A stretch of 64,000 bases of DNA from Patiria miniata (GCF_015706575.1 NW_024037059.1:10205730-10269729), one strand, 5' to 3'; positions 45,438 through 59,800 are shown, counted from the first letter of the stretch. Notes: generated by a model not told the origin, from the letters alone. Program-made: numbers and translations.

Positions 45438-46997
45438 GAATGGTTTCGGGACTATGTTGTTATTGACGGGCATCAGCATGAATTTCAAGAGTGTCTCGAT
45501 AAAATAGCAACCTGGCGCTGGCAAAGTTTTTTTGCAATGTTTGCAACGACATTATCAACTACGCGTCGAGTGGATAGAAATAGCTCGAGTCGTATCCCAT
45601 GTGAAACACCCAAAGCACACCAAAGCATGGCAAATACGGCGAGGTAACATGAAAATGCATGGTTCTCAAATTTGAGTACAGAAGAAACTTTATAAGAACA
45701 AGAGTACATTTTAACAAATGAAGGAAAATTCTTCTTAAAAATTAAAACAAGTTCTGCTCCAAAATTTCAGAGGAAAGTGCCCACTAATCGCTTCAGATTG
45801 CACCCCAGAGCATTTAAAATCAAAAAATGTTCGGGGCCCTTAAGCGGGCCCCGTACCCGACATCGTAATGGCTTCGCGCTCGCCAGAGTTTGCACTTCAT
45901 GCATAACATTTTCCAGTTTTTTTGTCACAGACCAATCACATCCCTGACAGTACAGAAGTGTGACGTCAGCTGTCATTGTTCTGGATCACTATGGTTCACA
46001 TGCTGATGTCTTTACACACTTAAGCTGTGCGCGCGTGGAACAGAATACGCAGCGCACTTCGGTTCTTTATGTCCTTAGTGCTGAATTTAGGGATAGTAAA
46101 GGAGAGGGTACAATTCAAAATATAAAACCAACGCTGTAACAACGAAATCCACTTACAAGACCAAAAATATACTGCATTGTTTTCTCAAAATGTATTAGGG
46201 TCTATCTTCAGGGTCAGTTGTTATGCACACTACACAAAACTTGGAGCAATTACCGCTGAAAAGTGATAAAATGCACAACATACTAAAGATCCTATGTAGC
46301 TTAAAGCATTCTTGAAGCTAGTCTTGGCCCAAGACGTCAGTTATCGATAGTGATTGTTCGTTGGAGAGCATCAATGTGATTGTTGTAAAGCGCCCTCGCA
46401 CACTGTTTTTGATAATGTAATGTTCTCTCACTAACATCTTGGGAATCTTGCAGCAATGGCATGTGGCTGTCTTATGAAATTTGATCGTCACAATTCACAG
46501 TTGAATTCTGCATAGTGTGTATAATTATATGCTGCGCATATGTTTAAAACCGTTGCATGACAACTATAATTTTAAAAAGGCTTAGCGCTCAGCAACCATC
46601 AGTGCCAGCTCGACGTTCATCAGCCCATCAACGGCTATCATTTTGCAATCACTAATTGGTTACCTCAGAAAGCCTAGGGAAAAAGTAAGTTAAACCGCTA
46701 CTGCAGGATTCCCCAGATGCTAGTGAGAGCAGGTGAGCTGCTCTAATCGTGAAACATTAGTGACAGTGCACGATCCACCATGGATCACTATTCCCTTGGC
46801 CCAAGACTTACTTGAATTTGAAGTCAACATTTTGTGAGGAGTGGATCTTTTTTTCTGATAAAGAGTGGACTCTTTTGGCATTATATTTGTTGCATGCTTT
46901 GCCACATAGAATGTGAATTGACGGCTTAATGAGTGAGACCATTGACAAGGGTTCAGGAGGGGGTGCAGTTTGTGCCCCCCCCCCCAGCCCACCAAGT

Positions 46998-47556
46998 TTA
47001 AAGCTATAGTCCATCATTTGCAGCCATCCAAAAAGTAACTGGCGTAATTATTGTTGAAATACATACTTGATTGAAAGATAGTAAGGGGACTAAACTCCCT
47101 GTGAAATTATTCTTTCTGGAAAGCTGTCATTTCGAAGTGATAAACAAAAGAAGGCCTTTCCAATGGTGCGTCTTAAGATGCACCGTAGGAAAATTTAAAT
47201 TAGTAGTTCGTTTTGTTATTCGGCGAAGCGTGCGCAAGCATTGGCACGACGCACACACATGCGCGCGCGTTTGCTAAAATTCGTCGGATCAGTGCGCAAC
47301 ATCGCGTATAGCTGCAATCGGCTCAGTAAGAACGCGTCTCAGATGCTGAATTCAGGCCCAATTCAAAACATGATTCAGCAACTTTTGATTTGAAACTGAG
47401 ATCCTAGAATGCTGTTTTTTTTGTGGAATATACAGCTGAAGCTGAGCTGAAACTTCATCAGGTTAGTTGTTCAGTATCCTTCATTAGATTTTGAAAACTT
47501 TTGTTGCTTCAAACAAACAAAATGCACAAATTACAAATGATGGACTATATCTTTAA
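46998..47556. mobile_element. TTAAAG..TATAGTCC repeat, copy 2 (right arm)
   Basis: Right-arm partner of 8851-9400, with both ends preserved and scattered substitutions and small indels. It lies just downstream of the AIMP1 stop codon and could fall within the 3' UTR of that gene. Confidence 0.72.
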
Positions 47557-47894
47557 TAACTAAGCAGGGCTTGAAGTTAGTCAAGATGTCTGCCTTCAAT
47601 AAAATGTACTACTGACCAGGACGTACTTTGCTATAGGAATTGCAGATCTGGGAGTGGGCACCAGTACCGGTACATGTACTACAAAAAGCCCCTCAAGCAT
47701 TCAAAAATTGACCAACATAAGAGGTATGTTTGGACATACATGTACTTTCGCAAAAAAAACAACAACCCTTGGCTGTTATATTTATAATGTTGCGTGATGC
47801 CTTTAAGTGTCATTAAGAACTAATTCAAAGTCAAGCCTAGCTAGTACACATGGTACATCACCAGCGTAAGTAGGAAGGTTGATTGTGGTTGAGT

Positions 47895-50800
47895 CTATCG
47901 CACTTCAGCTTTGCTAAGGGTTGGAGCCACACACACACCCTTGCCTTCAACTTCCAAGGGTGAACCCTTGTAGCAAGCCACCTTGTTAGCATCGGTCCTG
48001 AGGTGAGGTTTGACCTGCTCAAATATCTTCTTCTTGGGATTCATTTGAGGAGGGAAGTTGTCCGCCACTACAGAAGACGAGGACAGACAGAAATACAGGA
48101 GAACAAGAGAAAGAGAAAGCTTTTGTAAGTCCCAGTTTGATGACGCATAAAGTATTAGTGAAGTCTAACTAAACTAATGTTACAGTTTTTAGCAGCGGGA
48201 TTAGTAGCTCAACAAATCGTCATGTTATACCACGGTAGTAGACTGTGATGTTTTATTGGTCGAGAACTGAGCATGTGATGTGCCACAAACACACATGTAC
48301 TGTGTCGGGGGCATATACCTCGTGGTACATGAGTGATGTACCCCATGGGGTACATTACTTTGATCATCCAAAAAGTGTTGTTTCCACCGCCTTGTATGAT
48401 AGAAATAGCCCGGATGACAGGCTTCAGATAGCTGCCTGTCCAATTTCATTGACCCATTTGGTCATTGCAGGCCTGATGATGACACGGCAATAATGCCCAA
48501 TTAACAGGCTGATGTTTGCGTGAAATGGCCCGTGTAATTACTTCCATCCATGCAGGATGACTTGCCTCCCACCATCCACCTGTTGGATCATTAGCAAATT
48601 CATTGAAGTGCCTCCTAATGATTGGCCTTTAAGATCAGCTTGTACCGGTAATGCAGTCATCCAATTTCACTCATCAATGCGTGGGCCTACTGCAACAATC
48701 ACCAAGCTTTATTAAGTTACCGGTTCTAGAGTGCTTTTCTTTTTGCATTTTAAATCCAAGTGGGTAATTGAAAAATAACTGAATTTAGATGGAAATGAAA
48801 TTTGGAACAACAGTACAGTATGACTGTACTTTCAAGCCAGGTTTGATCCTGGTGTGGTGTATAGAGTGCTAGATGCCACTGTGGGCTACCCTACCCCAGC
48901 AGGAAGCTGGGCAAGCAGTGTGCTCTAAACCATTTTGCTTGTTGCTGTTTGCTTGTTGGAAGGATACATGTAATAATAAGACATGTACCGTATCTCTCAA
49001 AACTAAACTGAGAGAGTGTACATATAGTAGTGAATAAGCATTGTATATTACATACATGGATATCCCTGGCAGCTGACGCGATCCCCTGGTACCACACCCT
49101 TAGGAGGGATGAGTATCTCCACTTTATCATCTGTAGCAGCACACATGACCATAGCCTGGCTCAGCACCCCTCGCATCTTAGCTGGCTTGAGGTTGCAACA
49201 CATAATCACAAGACGATCTTGCATCTGTCAGTCAAAAAGAACTGATGACAATTGATCAAAGTGACATGACCCTCAACTGAAACCTCACCATCACAACCAC
49301 CGGTATCTACATGTACATGTACATGTAGGCAGATTTCGGCAATTAACCCTAACCACCCCAACTCCATCCAAATCCATACCCCCATTTCGGTGGATTTTGG
49401 TGGACTTGGTCCAGAAGGCCTGGCGTGATGAAATATTGATGGAGTATGATGGACTTGGGCCTAATGGCCTGAAGCAGTGCTAGGAGTTCGATGTGGAGTT
49501 CATGAACATTCCACTACGTATTTGGTTTCAAATCAACAATTTTTGTGTGAAACTATTTTTGAAAGCAAGCTTAGCGTTTATTACTTATTCTCTGTTCCTT
49601 GCTTATAATTTTATTTACCGCGACAACCGCCATGACGCCGAGAATAGAATGATTCACTTCATACACTGTACACACGTACACTGGTACCCTGCTTTCAGTG
49701 TACATTGCACAACTACATGAGACTCCTGTGAAAATCGGACTCCTTGTTCGTTTTATTGGTTAAACCCTCTCACGTGATCGGTCCTTTTCCTAATTATCTA
49801 TGCATGACATGTGCATTTCCTCCTTGAGTCCGCATTTCATAAAACCTAAAACACTCCACCGCTTGTCCAAGTAACCCCGAGCACGTTTATTATCCATCGT
49901 ACAGGGCCAGTATTGGGTTCAATGCTCTATATGCACACCTCGTGGTTGACCGTAAACTCAAAAAGGGCTCTGTTGAGCTGTTTGTCTTTGACCCGTGAAA
50001 TATTGTTTTGACTAGTCGGCCCGAGTGAATGTCCTGGGCCGCGCCGCCACGATTGATTTCTTGTGGAGCCGATTCTCGGCTTTGAATTTTGTGCACAGAA
50101 AATAGGTAATTTAATCTGGAACTGATTCTTTTGGGCCCGGAACCGACGATAGCGGGTACCCGGTTCTTGAAAATATTGGACTCCCGGTTACGGTTCCCAT
50201 ATTGGAACCGGTTAGAACCAGGGAACCGCCGGAACCGCACAAGCCTACTGTATACCCAGGACAGTCATGCAAGTACATGTACACTTCATAAACATGTACT
50301 GGTTCACATTGGTACATGAACATGTGTACATGTCTGCTCTATTAATATTGCGCTATACATGTATTTGGAGGGGTCTTGCTTCAGTGTCCTCACCTCTTCA
50401 AGGGTGACATGCTTGACGAGTCCTGAGACCACAGTCCTTGGGTCTGCTTCGCCTAGGTCTACCTGCTCTAGGTACAGCGTGTCTGCATCAGGGTGTTTCT
50501 TGACGTCTATAATGCGACCAATGCGCAAATCAACTTGGGTAATGCTGGGTTCATCAGTGGCTGCACGCTGGACATCAGCTTTCTCTTTCTTTTCCTTCTT
50601 TTCTGTTTAAGACAAAACAGAAATTGCACAGTAAAACAAGGTGAGAGTACAAATGAAAAGACATTTAATAATGCTACGGTAACTTCATACAAATTAGTCA
50701 TGTTAGTCCTCTACACAAACAGATGGACTGTTGAATTCACAAACAGACTGTTTCAATGAAAATAAGTAGATAAAGATCACCTGTATGAGTCGCTCATAAT

Positions 50801-53800
50801 ACATAATTTTGGTTGGTGCAACTTCGGAACGTGGGAAACAGATGAACATGTCAGATAAACAATTTGCAGCAACCTAAAATCACTTGTGGACATTGTCTAG
50901 GCTTACATTGTACGGCAAATCATGATTCCGAAAAAAAAATGTTCACTTTGCAAAATAGACTATGAAATCTGTTTCTAGCCTTAGAACAGTATAAAAACTA
51001 ACATGTTTTATCTAACATGTCTAATGTATCATGTAGTGAATGACAAGCAAAAAAGATGTAAATGGTGAAGGATTCTCCCGAATTCTCTCAATGATGGCCT
51101 TCCTGACATGGTAGTATTTGCACTTGAAAAGTGTTTTCCTTAAAAGAGATTTCAAGAAAACATTAACTGTTTAATTTAGCATGGTAACTCAAGCAGAACA
51201 TAATACCTCTTTTTTTAGGTACATATGACTGGTTGACTGCACACCTACCGTAATTTTCAGAATATAAGCCGCGGCTTATACCATTTTATACGTTGATTTT
51301 GCCCATGAAAATGTTTACTGCGGCTTATACACAGGGCGGCTTATACGCCAAGCCTTGAAGAATAAAAATGAAATTCACATGTGTATTTAATGTACTGGTA
51401 TAAGAGGAGATATGTTGCTGAAATGAATTATCAATTAAGAAAGTCATTAACGAACCGAAACCACGTGCCACGTAAAGGTGCCGAGCGGAATAGTCAGGGA
51501 TGTTAGGGCGTTATAGGGGCCGTTTGGTTCAGTTTCTTCCAAAAGCACCAAATTTGGCACAGATGTCATTCATACCATACTATTTCGATTTTTGACGGGC
51601 GCCAAGACGGGCGCCCCACAGGGCCGCCATATTGGCAAAATCCAATATGGCCGCCAACCGGGTCAGAGGTCAATCGAACTAAACGAGCTAGAATCATAAA
51701 TAATACCACTTTTCAGGTATTTTCGGGGTCGAGCAATCTGAATCTGATGTTATTTTAACGATTTGAGGCAAGACAGATTGGCAAAATCCAAAATGGCCGC
51801 CACATACCGCAGTTAAAAAACTAAACTAGCTAGAATCATAAGTAATACAACTTTGGAGGGCTTTTCGGTGTCAACGAATCTGAATCGGAGGTTATTTGAA
51901 TGATTTGATGCCAGACGGATGCCCATGAGGCCATATTAGAAAAATCCAAATGACCGCCAGCCAAGTTAGAGGTCAGTCACAGTTAAAAACTAAACGAGCT
52001 GCAATTATTAATAATACCATTTTACATGGATTTTCAGGGTCGGAGAATCTTAATCTATTGTTTTATTAAAGATCGTACGTCACATTTTGCCCTAAAGGTC
52101 ATTAAGGATTGGACTTATCAATAAAGATTATTGTTTGAACTATTTTCATTTAAATACATGTATTTAGAGATGATGTCTGCAGTGACAAAATGCTATATGC
52201 CGCTGTGTGCCATTAAATGGAGCTGTTCATTTGTAGAGGACCTTGCATATAGAAACCTAGTGTGATTGCATTTCAACCTTCCTTTGTATGAGGCAGCCGC
52301 AGCGCACGAGAATGGCACATGTCACTGAAGCATCATTGAGAGTTGGTCCATAGTGATTGCCATGTACTGGTGCCATCTTTGTGCCAGCCCCACACGATGA
52401 AGTCAGGAATTTCCTGCTGGACCAAGGTGGCCTGTACGTAGTAGCGGTTGCTTTACATGTTCAAACAGCACGGCAGGTAGCTGGGATGCTTCCGACAAGC
52501 TGCTTCCAGTAGTGAAGAAGCGATGTCTGGCCCCTTTGATACCTACAGTTGCACCACACCCCTTGGGCTCTGCATGAAATGGGGAAGCAAGTTGTGTCGC
52601 ACCATGTTAGGCTTTGGAAGAAGGTCGGTGCCAAGGACTTTGTCAGACCGAGATCGGAGTAGATGCTTTGGATTAGTATGTTACTGTACTTTTCACCACT
52701 TCTGAAGCCCACTCAGATCTCCAATAGGCCGAGGATCTCCAAAACAAGCTTGAAATGATCTTGAAAGTGATCGCAGTGACTCGACTCTCAATCCTTCACT
52801 GGTTCAGTGGGTCGCATATCAAGTTACTCCGGTGCACCCATAAGATGTGGATGCAGCCTTGTCTAGGTATAGGGCGTACATCCCGATTTTAGCATGGGGC
52901 TTTGCCGACTCGTTTGCTAGCACTGAGTTAATTGTATCCCAACCAGGTGAGGATGTCACCATCTGCAAACTTGTTATGATGTGTCGAAGAAGTCAAGCTT
53001 GATGAGCCCGCCTCACTGCAGGGTTCTCATGCGAGAAATGGATATTTACGGTTTGGGTATATCACTGGAACTCACCAAGTGAGAGGTTGCCCTGAGCCTT
53101 GGTTATCTGTGATCAACATCTTGGGTGGTGAAGACAATGAAACGACCGTTGGTTGATAGCTCCACCCATCCTCAGCATGGCGGGCACACACCACACGCGC
53201 CTATACATCCTTAAAATAATTAGGGACAATTTTCTCGCTCCAATCTAAGATTGTTTCTGTGGTATGCGTAGAAATGTCAAACTGTCCGACATGTGCAGCT
53301 AATGGGAAAAGGTTTTTTTTATGGAATGACGCACCAGAAACACCAGGTATGACCGGAATGATCTCGAGGGGTAAACTTGAAATCAAATAATTAAAATAAC
53401 ATCAGAATCAGACATTTGGACCCCCCCCCCCAAAAACCTGTTGTATTGTTTTAACTGCGAGTACCTCCAACCTGGGTGGCCGCCATTTTTTTTCAAAAAT
53501 GGCGGCTCCTAGAGCATCTGCCTTGCCTCGAATCATTAAAATGACATCATATTTAGATTCTGTGACCCCGAAAACCCATTAAAGGTGGTATTATTTAAGA
53601 TTTTAGCTCGTTATTTTCTTAACTGTGATATATGTGGCGGTCCCTTGGGGCATCTGTCTTGCCTCAAATCATTAAAATAACATCAGATTCAGATTGCTCG
53701 ACCCTGAAAATACCTGAAAAGTGGTATTATTTATGATTCTAGTTCATTTAGTTCAATTGACCTTTGACCCGATTGGCGGCCATATTGGATTTTGCCAATA

Positions 53801-56800
53801 TGGCGGCCCCGCGGGGCGCCCGTCTTGGCGCCCGTCAAAAATCGAAATAGTATGGTATGACTGACATCTGTGCCAAATTTGGTGCTTTTGGAAGAATGTG
53901 AACCAAAATATCCCTAAGACCCCCGACTATAAAAAGTACGGTGAAAGCTGTCTTCGATCGACGCTTGCAACAAGCCGTACGTGATTCTAGTGCTGCTGCT
54001 GCATGCAGCATGCTTTCCCCAGCGGACCACACCATTTGCGGTAATATTGGGGTGTACTATCTTGGAAACAATAATTACCAACATTTCCGCTGTTTAAAAA
54101 AAGAAAAAAGACAACTAATACTTTGTATTAAAATTAAATTTATTCGATGATCAGTTGTTCAACGTCACAATATAATTTTTGTACTTGAAATGTATTCAAG
54201 AAACGATGTAAAATTCTAAACAGGGACTACATCACCCCTTTCAAAATTAATGGATTCGTCCATGAAAATAGCAGCATCGTTTTGAGTATTTTTGAAGAAA
54301 GTTATGATCGAAACTTGAATACTGCTCGTTAGTAATCACAAAAATTTGATAAGTTTTGAGATAAAAACGGACCTGTACATTTTTAGGACAAAACAAATCA
54401 GCATCTGTTGCCACAAAGCAAGATTTGTATGTAGCGCTCCAGTCAGACAACACACGCAATGGGGGAAAATCACGGTGGGTTGCATACTCTCTCACGTGCT
54501 GCAGGAAAATGTTGTCATAGGCCGGCGCGGCGTAGGCTGCCGCGCCGGGCGATGTATTGACTTTTACGGCCGGGGACCGGACGGGGCAGCTGGCAGCAAT
54601 TCCCGGTGTTTATTTCTCATCATCAATTTCCACATTTGTTTGTGAGAGTATCGATTGTCAATGATTTCATACAACTTTTGTGGCCCTTTTTACAGCTTCT
54701 GTAATGTAAATAAAACTTGTTCAGAGCATTTTGGCTAGAATTTGGAAGCCTTACAAAATTGAAACCGCTGCCGTCGGTGCAGCTTATACGCCGGTGCAGC
54801 TTATACGCCGACTTCAAATCTTAATTTGCAGTTTTTTGCGTGCTGCGGCGGCTTATACGCCGCGCGGCTTATATTCCGAAAATTACGGTAAATGTATGGA
54901 AATCTTTGCCTCAATGAACTCCTCTGTGGTCCAAAAGTATGACAGAAGAGCTAAACCTAGAAGTCACTGAAAGTGAAACCCCCCCCCCCACCAACCACCC
55001 TGCCCATTACTCCCAGTGCAACTCACATCCGCCCGAGCACTAAAGCCTATGCCTTTTCCACCAGTGTTGGAGAACTCGTACTCGTACTCGTACTCGAGTA
55101 CAACTCGAGTACTCGTACTCGAGTACAACCCGAGTACACTTAAGTACTTGGCTCGTGCTCGACTATCAGTACTCAAAAATTATGTGGACTCGGCCCGTAC
55201 TCGATTCTTTGTACAATTTTGGCACGGACTCGTTGGTTTGGACTCGGTACTCGACCCTAGTACTCGGGAGTAAAAATCGAGCACATCAAAGAACTCGGTA
55301 CTCGGCTTTGAGGACTCGACTCCAACACTCTTTTCCACTAAACCAAATTTCAGGGATGGCTCTGTGGCAATGCGGGGGTGAAAATAAGCCATATTTCACA
55401 CTTGTAATTCTCACCCCTGCACCACCTCTGAGATTTTATCCCCGGGGCCAGACATTTCTCCTGGGCGAAACTGTAGTGTGAACCCTCACCCAATTGGGCT
55501 GTACACCTCTTTAGTTGGTGTAGTTTTGGTGCACATGTGGTGTACACCAATTGTGCACCAGCTTTATGCAAATGATGTGACTACACCAAACATACATCCC
55601 CAAATCTTAGCCACAATGTACATTTGTACATACACCAAAAATACACCACATTAAGTTTGGTTCTCAAAGCAACAACAAGCAGGGTTGAGTTCGCCCGGGG
55701 CAAGCATTGGAGGGTTGAAAAAGACACTAAACATGCTAAAGTTTGATTTTGCAAAACTTCATTGGAAAATAAGGAACATTGCGAACAATGCGCGCTTTTT
55801 GGTGGCTTTTCGACCCAAGTAAATCCAACCAAAGTTCATCAACCAACAGCTTGATCGATTATAATCATACATGACCGTTGTAAAAAAATCCAATAAAAAC
55901 GTTGGGAAATGTACCTAATTTTTTGACATGAAAATCCACACTCGCTTCTGATGTATTTAATGTTTGGATCAGTATTAATAAGTAATTATAGTGAAATATA
56001 TTCAGCCTCATTCCTAGCCTGCATCTGAGCTCGACTACAAACATCACGCAATATTCATGTGCACGAGTAGTGATATGGTTTTCCGAAGCCGGAACTACAT
56101 TGTAGGAAATTCATGCTTGCGCACGGTGAGGAAATGTATCAGAGTTTCAAAGATACAATGCAATAAAATTTACAAATATTAAAAATCAACACAATATAAT
56201 ACAATGTAGTACCGCTACCGGTACTTCAATGGGTTTAATACAACTGCTCAATGTTTCCTACCTTTCTTGTCTGTTTTGGCTGTCTTTGGAGCTGGCTTGG
56301 CCTGATCTGCAGCATCTTTACTCTTTAGCACAGGATCTGACATTTGAACTTTGACCTCTGACTCTTGCATCTCGCCATTAGCTTGACTTGAAAAGGGCCT
56401 AGGCAATGGTATCTGGATAACTGAGCAATATACAGTCAATCAAACAATGTACAAACTCATACTGTTCAATGTGTGCAAAGAGTTTCATTTTTTTTTTCAG
56501 CCTCTGAAAAGATTTCGGCGGATTCAGGAAACCTCCATATTGCACAAACTGGGGGATTTTGATGGATTCAGGATTGTAAGCCTAGCGGAACTGCAAAATT
56601 TTTATAGATTCAGGATACCTCTACAGGGTGAGTAAAAAAAAATGAAACCCAAATGTTGGGACCATTGTTTTAGGGAAGTTCTGCATGTAGCATTTTCAAA
56701 ATGTAGGATATATATGCAAGCCCAATTCTTAAGCTTTGTTTTAGTACAAGAATCATTCAAATCACTCATGTACTTTTCAAGTTACAGAATTTTAAACACA

Positions 56801-59800
56801 ACCACTGTTTTTAAGTTCTGTCCATGGATCACAAAAAAGATCAGTGTTCTTTCAACTAAACGAACAATGACGAAAATGAATCATATAGGGATGTGTGTGA
56901 ATTTTTGTTTTGCTGAAGGATTTCGTCATTGTTCGTTTAGTTGAAAGAACACTGATCTTTGTTTGTGATCCGTTGACAGAACCTTAAAACGGTGGTTGTG
57001 TTTAAAATTCCGTAACTTGAAAAGTACGTGTTTTGAATGATTTTTGTAAACTGATGAATTGGGCTTTTATATCCTAGATTTTGAAAGTGCTACATGCAGA
57101 ACTTCAATAAAACAGTAGTCCCGACAATTGGGTTTCGTTTTTTTGGACTCACCCTGTATACTGAGCTGTTGGGGGAGTTTGGCGGATTCAGGATCTCAAT
57201 AGATTTATTCCCGCCTAATGCGCAAGTTCCCCCCCCCCCCAGCTGCCCCACCCAAGATGTGGGGATTGTTACTTTTGAAGTAACAAAATCCCCACCCCTT
57301 GGGCAAAATGTAAGTGACAATCCCCGACCATGCCCTGACATACATACGTGGGGCGCACTACTGATTGCCGTACCATGTAGTATGCCAATGGCAACAATGT
57401 AATTTGAGTGACCAAAATCCCCACCCTGGGGCATGAAAAACATGATCCAATCCTGACATCGGACCTGGGGCAGCGCGGGGGGAGGGGGGGGGGGCAGCGC
57501 GGGGGGAGGGGGGCATGCGGGGGGGGGGGGGGGGGCCATTTGATAGGCACATTACTGGTGGATTCTGATGGACTCACTGGCCACCAACATTTTTCTTGCA
57601 TGTCAAAATTGAGGGATTTTGGCGGGTTCAGGATACTTTCTACATAAGTAAAGAGCCCAAGGGGTTGGGTTAGGCGCCAAAAACAAGAATAGTTTTTAAA
57701 AGATAAGATTCAAAAAGTTGATAATCAATCATAAAAACCATGTGGTCAATCAAGGTAAATCCATTCCAAATCAAGTCAAAAGGTGATGTGACCGGGTGTC
57801 AGAAAATAACAACTACATGTTCGACATGTAGCTTGTCTTGAGGCAGTCCAAACACATGGGACTACCCCATTCGTCTTTCAAAAAGTAAAAAAAAACCTGT
57901 TATTTGAAAGAGACTACTACACTGTTGTACATAAATACTAATTGAGAAAGCTAGGAGACCTTGGACATGTTGGAAGATCAGTCCGGAGATAGATGAGTCA
58001 ATACGACTACAAAACATAGTTCATCTGGCCACAGTCAGTGGCCGTGTCATGCGCAGAGCCCTGTTTGACCTCAATTTCTTGTCCGGGGTCATGCACGCAT
58101 AGCCCAAAAGCCTACGCGAGATTTTACGAGACTGCATTTGAGACCACAGAAAACTACGTACAACTAATCAGAGTACCCGGTACCACTATCAGCCAAGATG
58201 ACGATGTTAGTTAAAAGAAATTGTCAAAATGCATCAAAATCCTTTTTTTGAGAAAAAAATACCTCTAGATAGGTTTATGTAGTAGGTCATTTACTACCTA
58301 AAACAGCTTTGTTTGTCTTGATTGGTTGTAGTTTGCCATGACAATTGCCAATTTTCTGAAGCCCTTTTTAGGGCCATCGTTCGCTAGCCTCATGTTGCTG
58401 TCAGTTGCGTGGATGAGAAATTAGAGCAGCTACATGTACGCGTGACACGGCAAGTGACTGGCCATATTAGGAATAATAACCAACAAGTCTCACGATTAAA
58501 CACAGTAATCATAGCAAGTGACTTACCACCATGACTGGTCTCCAAGGCAACTAGTCTCTTCAATGCTCTCTGCACCTCAGCCTGCAGCTCAGTATTTTCA
58601 GCTTGAAGGCTGGCCTCCTTGCCACCATTGTTGGAAACTTCACAAGAAAAAGGTAACGAGAAGAAGCTATGTGGCATGATGAAATGCAAGATGCATTGTC
58701 CTTGCTCTATGTGTGTACACACACAAACGTGTGTTCACCGTCGATCGTGGACATCCTGTCCCTCTTTTGTTTGTACTCTTTTTTTAGGAAGACTTCCATA
58801 TGTTTTGTACACGACCCCAATCGCGGACGTATGCTGGGAATCGTGGACGATATTGTTCTCTTTTGTTCTTCGGTATTTTTCGTCCACGGTTTGAAAAGAT
58901 GAACCTGTACACTAAAATATTTTGTTTAATATGGAAAGTGTGCACAATATGCATGTACAATGTGTACATAAGCAAAAGCCATGGGGTGCTACTATGCAAG
59001 TAATGAATGACGAATGAAGTTACATTTATGTCCATAATTTGTACTCAATTTATTGGGTAACATATTTCCTGAGTGGCAATTGGTTTCGACCAATCACACA
59101 GATATCACTCCATTCAATTCTACTAAATGAACCAAAATCATGCCACAATGTACAATGTACATGTACGGGTAAGTGGGCCTTAATTTCCACACTAATGGTC
59201 TGCAAACGACTGCACATTTGGGATTGGAGAGTGAAACATTAAAGCTAGGCACAACAAAACAAGATATTTTGCTCTGCTTTTCCCTACATGTACATGCATA
59301 AGAACATATACAGGGGTCAGTCACCATACAAACTACCTGTACATGGACAGAGTCTTGACTATAAATTGACAGTTCCATTGATTATCACGTATGTACATGA
59401 AAGTACTCCAATGTTGTCTCACTTATTCAACACACATTTAAGATTGCTACCAGCCAAATTAAACACAATTTTCTTCTTTAAGTCCTTGATACATGTACAT
59501 GTATATGTACATGTATGTAATGTTCATAATCTTACGACCAATTTCTGTCCATGTTACGTGTGTATGTAACGTACTCTGGTTATAATACTCTATCATGTCT
59601 TAGAATGTTAATACACCGTACGGTAGATTGTGTTGGTTTTTACGGATAATAATCATGCAGCGATAAGAATGGAAAAAGGATTACTGTATGTATTTGGGTA
59701 AAAAATTTTTTTTGTACTTATCATTTTCTATCAATATTAACAAACTTAATTGTCCTCTGAGCAGTCTTGTAAAATTTGTCTGGATACTCTTGCACTCTTG

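Larger units (their letters stand above)
42594..47894. other. Right-arm intergenic, between FAXDC2 pseudogene and AIMP1
   Basis: Reverse complement of 8519-18519 without the LINE and without a block of about 1.15 kb. It contains the TTAAAG repeat (46998-47556), the empty LINE site (about 44693-44704) and the candidate short exon at 45347-45437. No other gene recognised. Confidence 0.6.
36381..56615 (-). repeat. Right arm of the inverted duplication
   Basis: Reverse-complement partner of 1140-22777. Homology starts at the first bases of FAXDC2 exon 4 (about 36383) and ends next to a TA-flanked fold-back element at 56622. Relative to the left arm it lacks three blocks corresponding to left positions of about 5169-6130, 7187-7985 and 17140-18297. 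It carries private insertions at 36888-37076, 39291-39856, 39997-41074, 41330-41640 and 51246-54890. Confidence 0.93.

Noticed and set aside
57090-57601. Proline-rich frames on the minus strand
   Set aside because: They are translations of G/C homopolymer runs; composition artefact.
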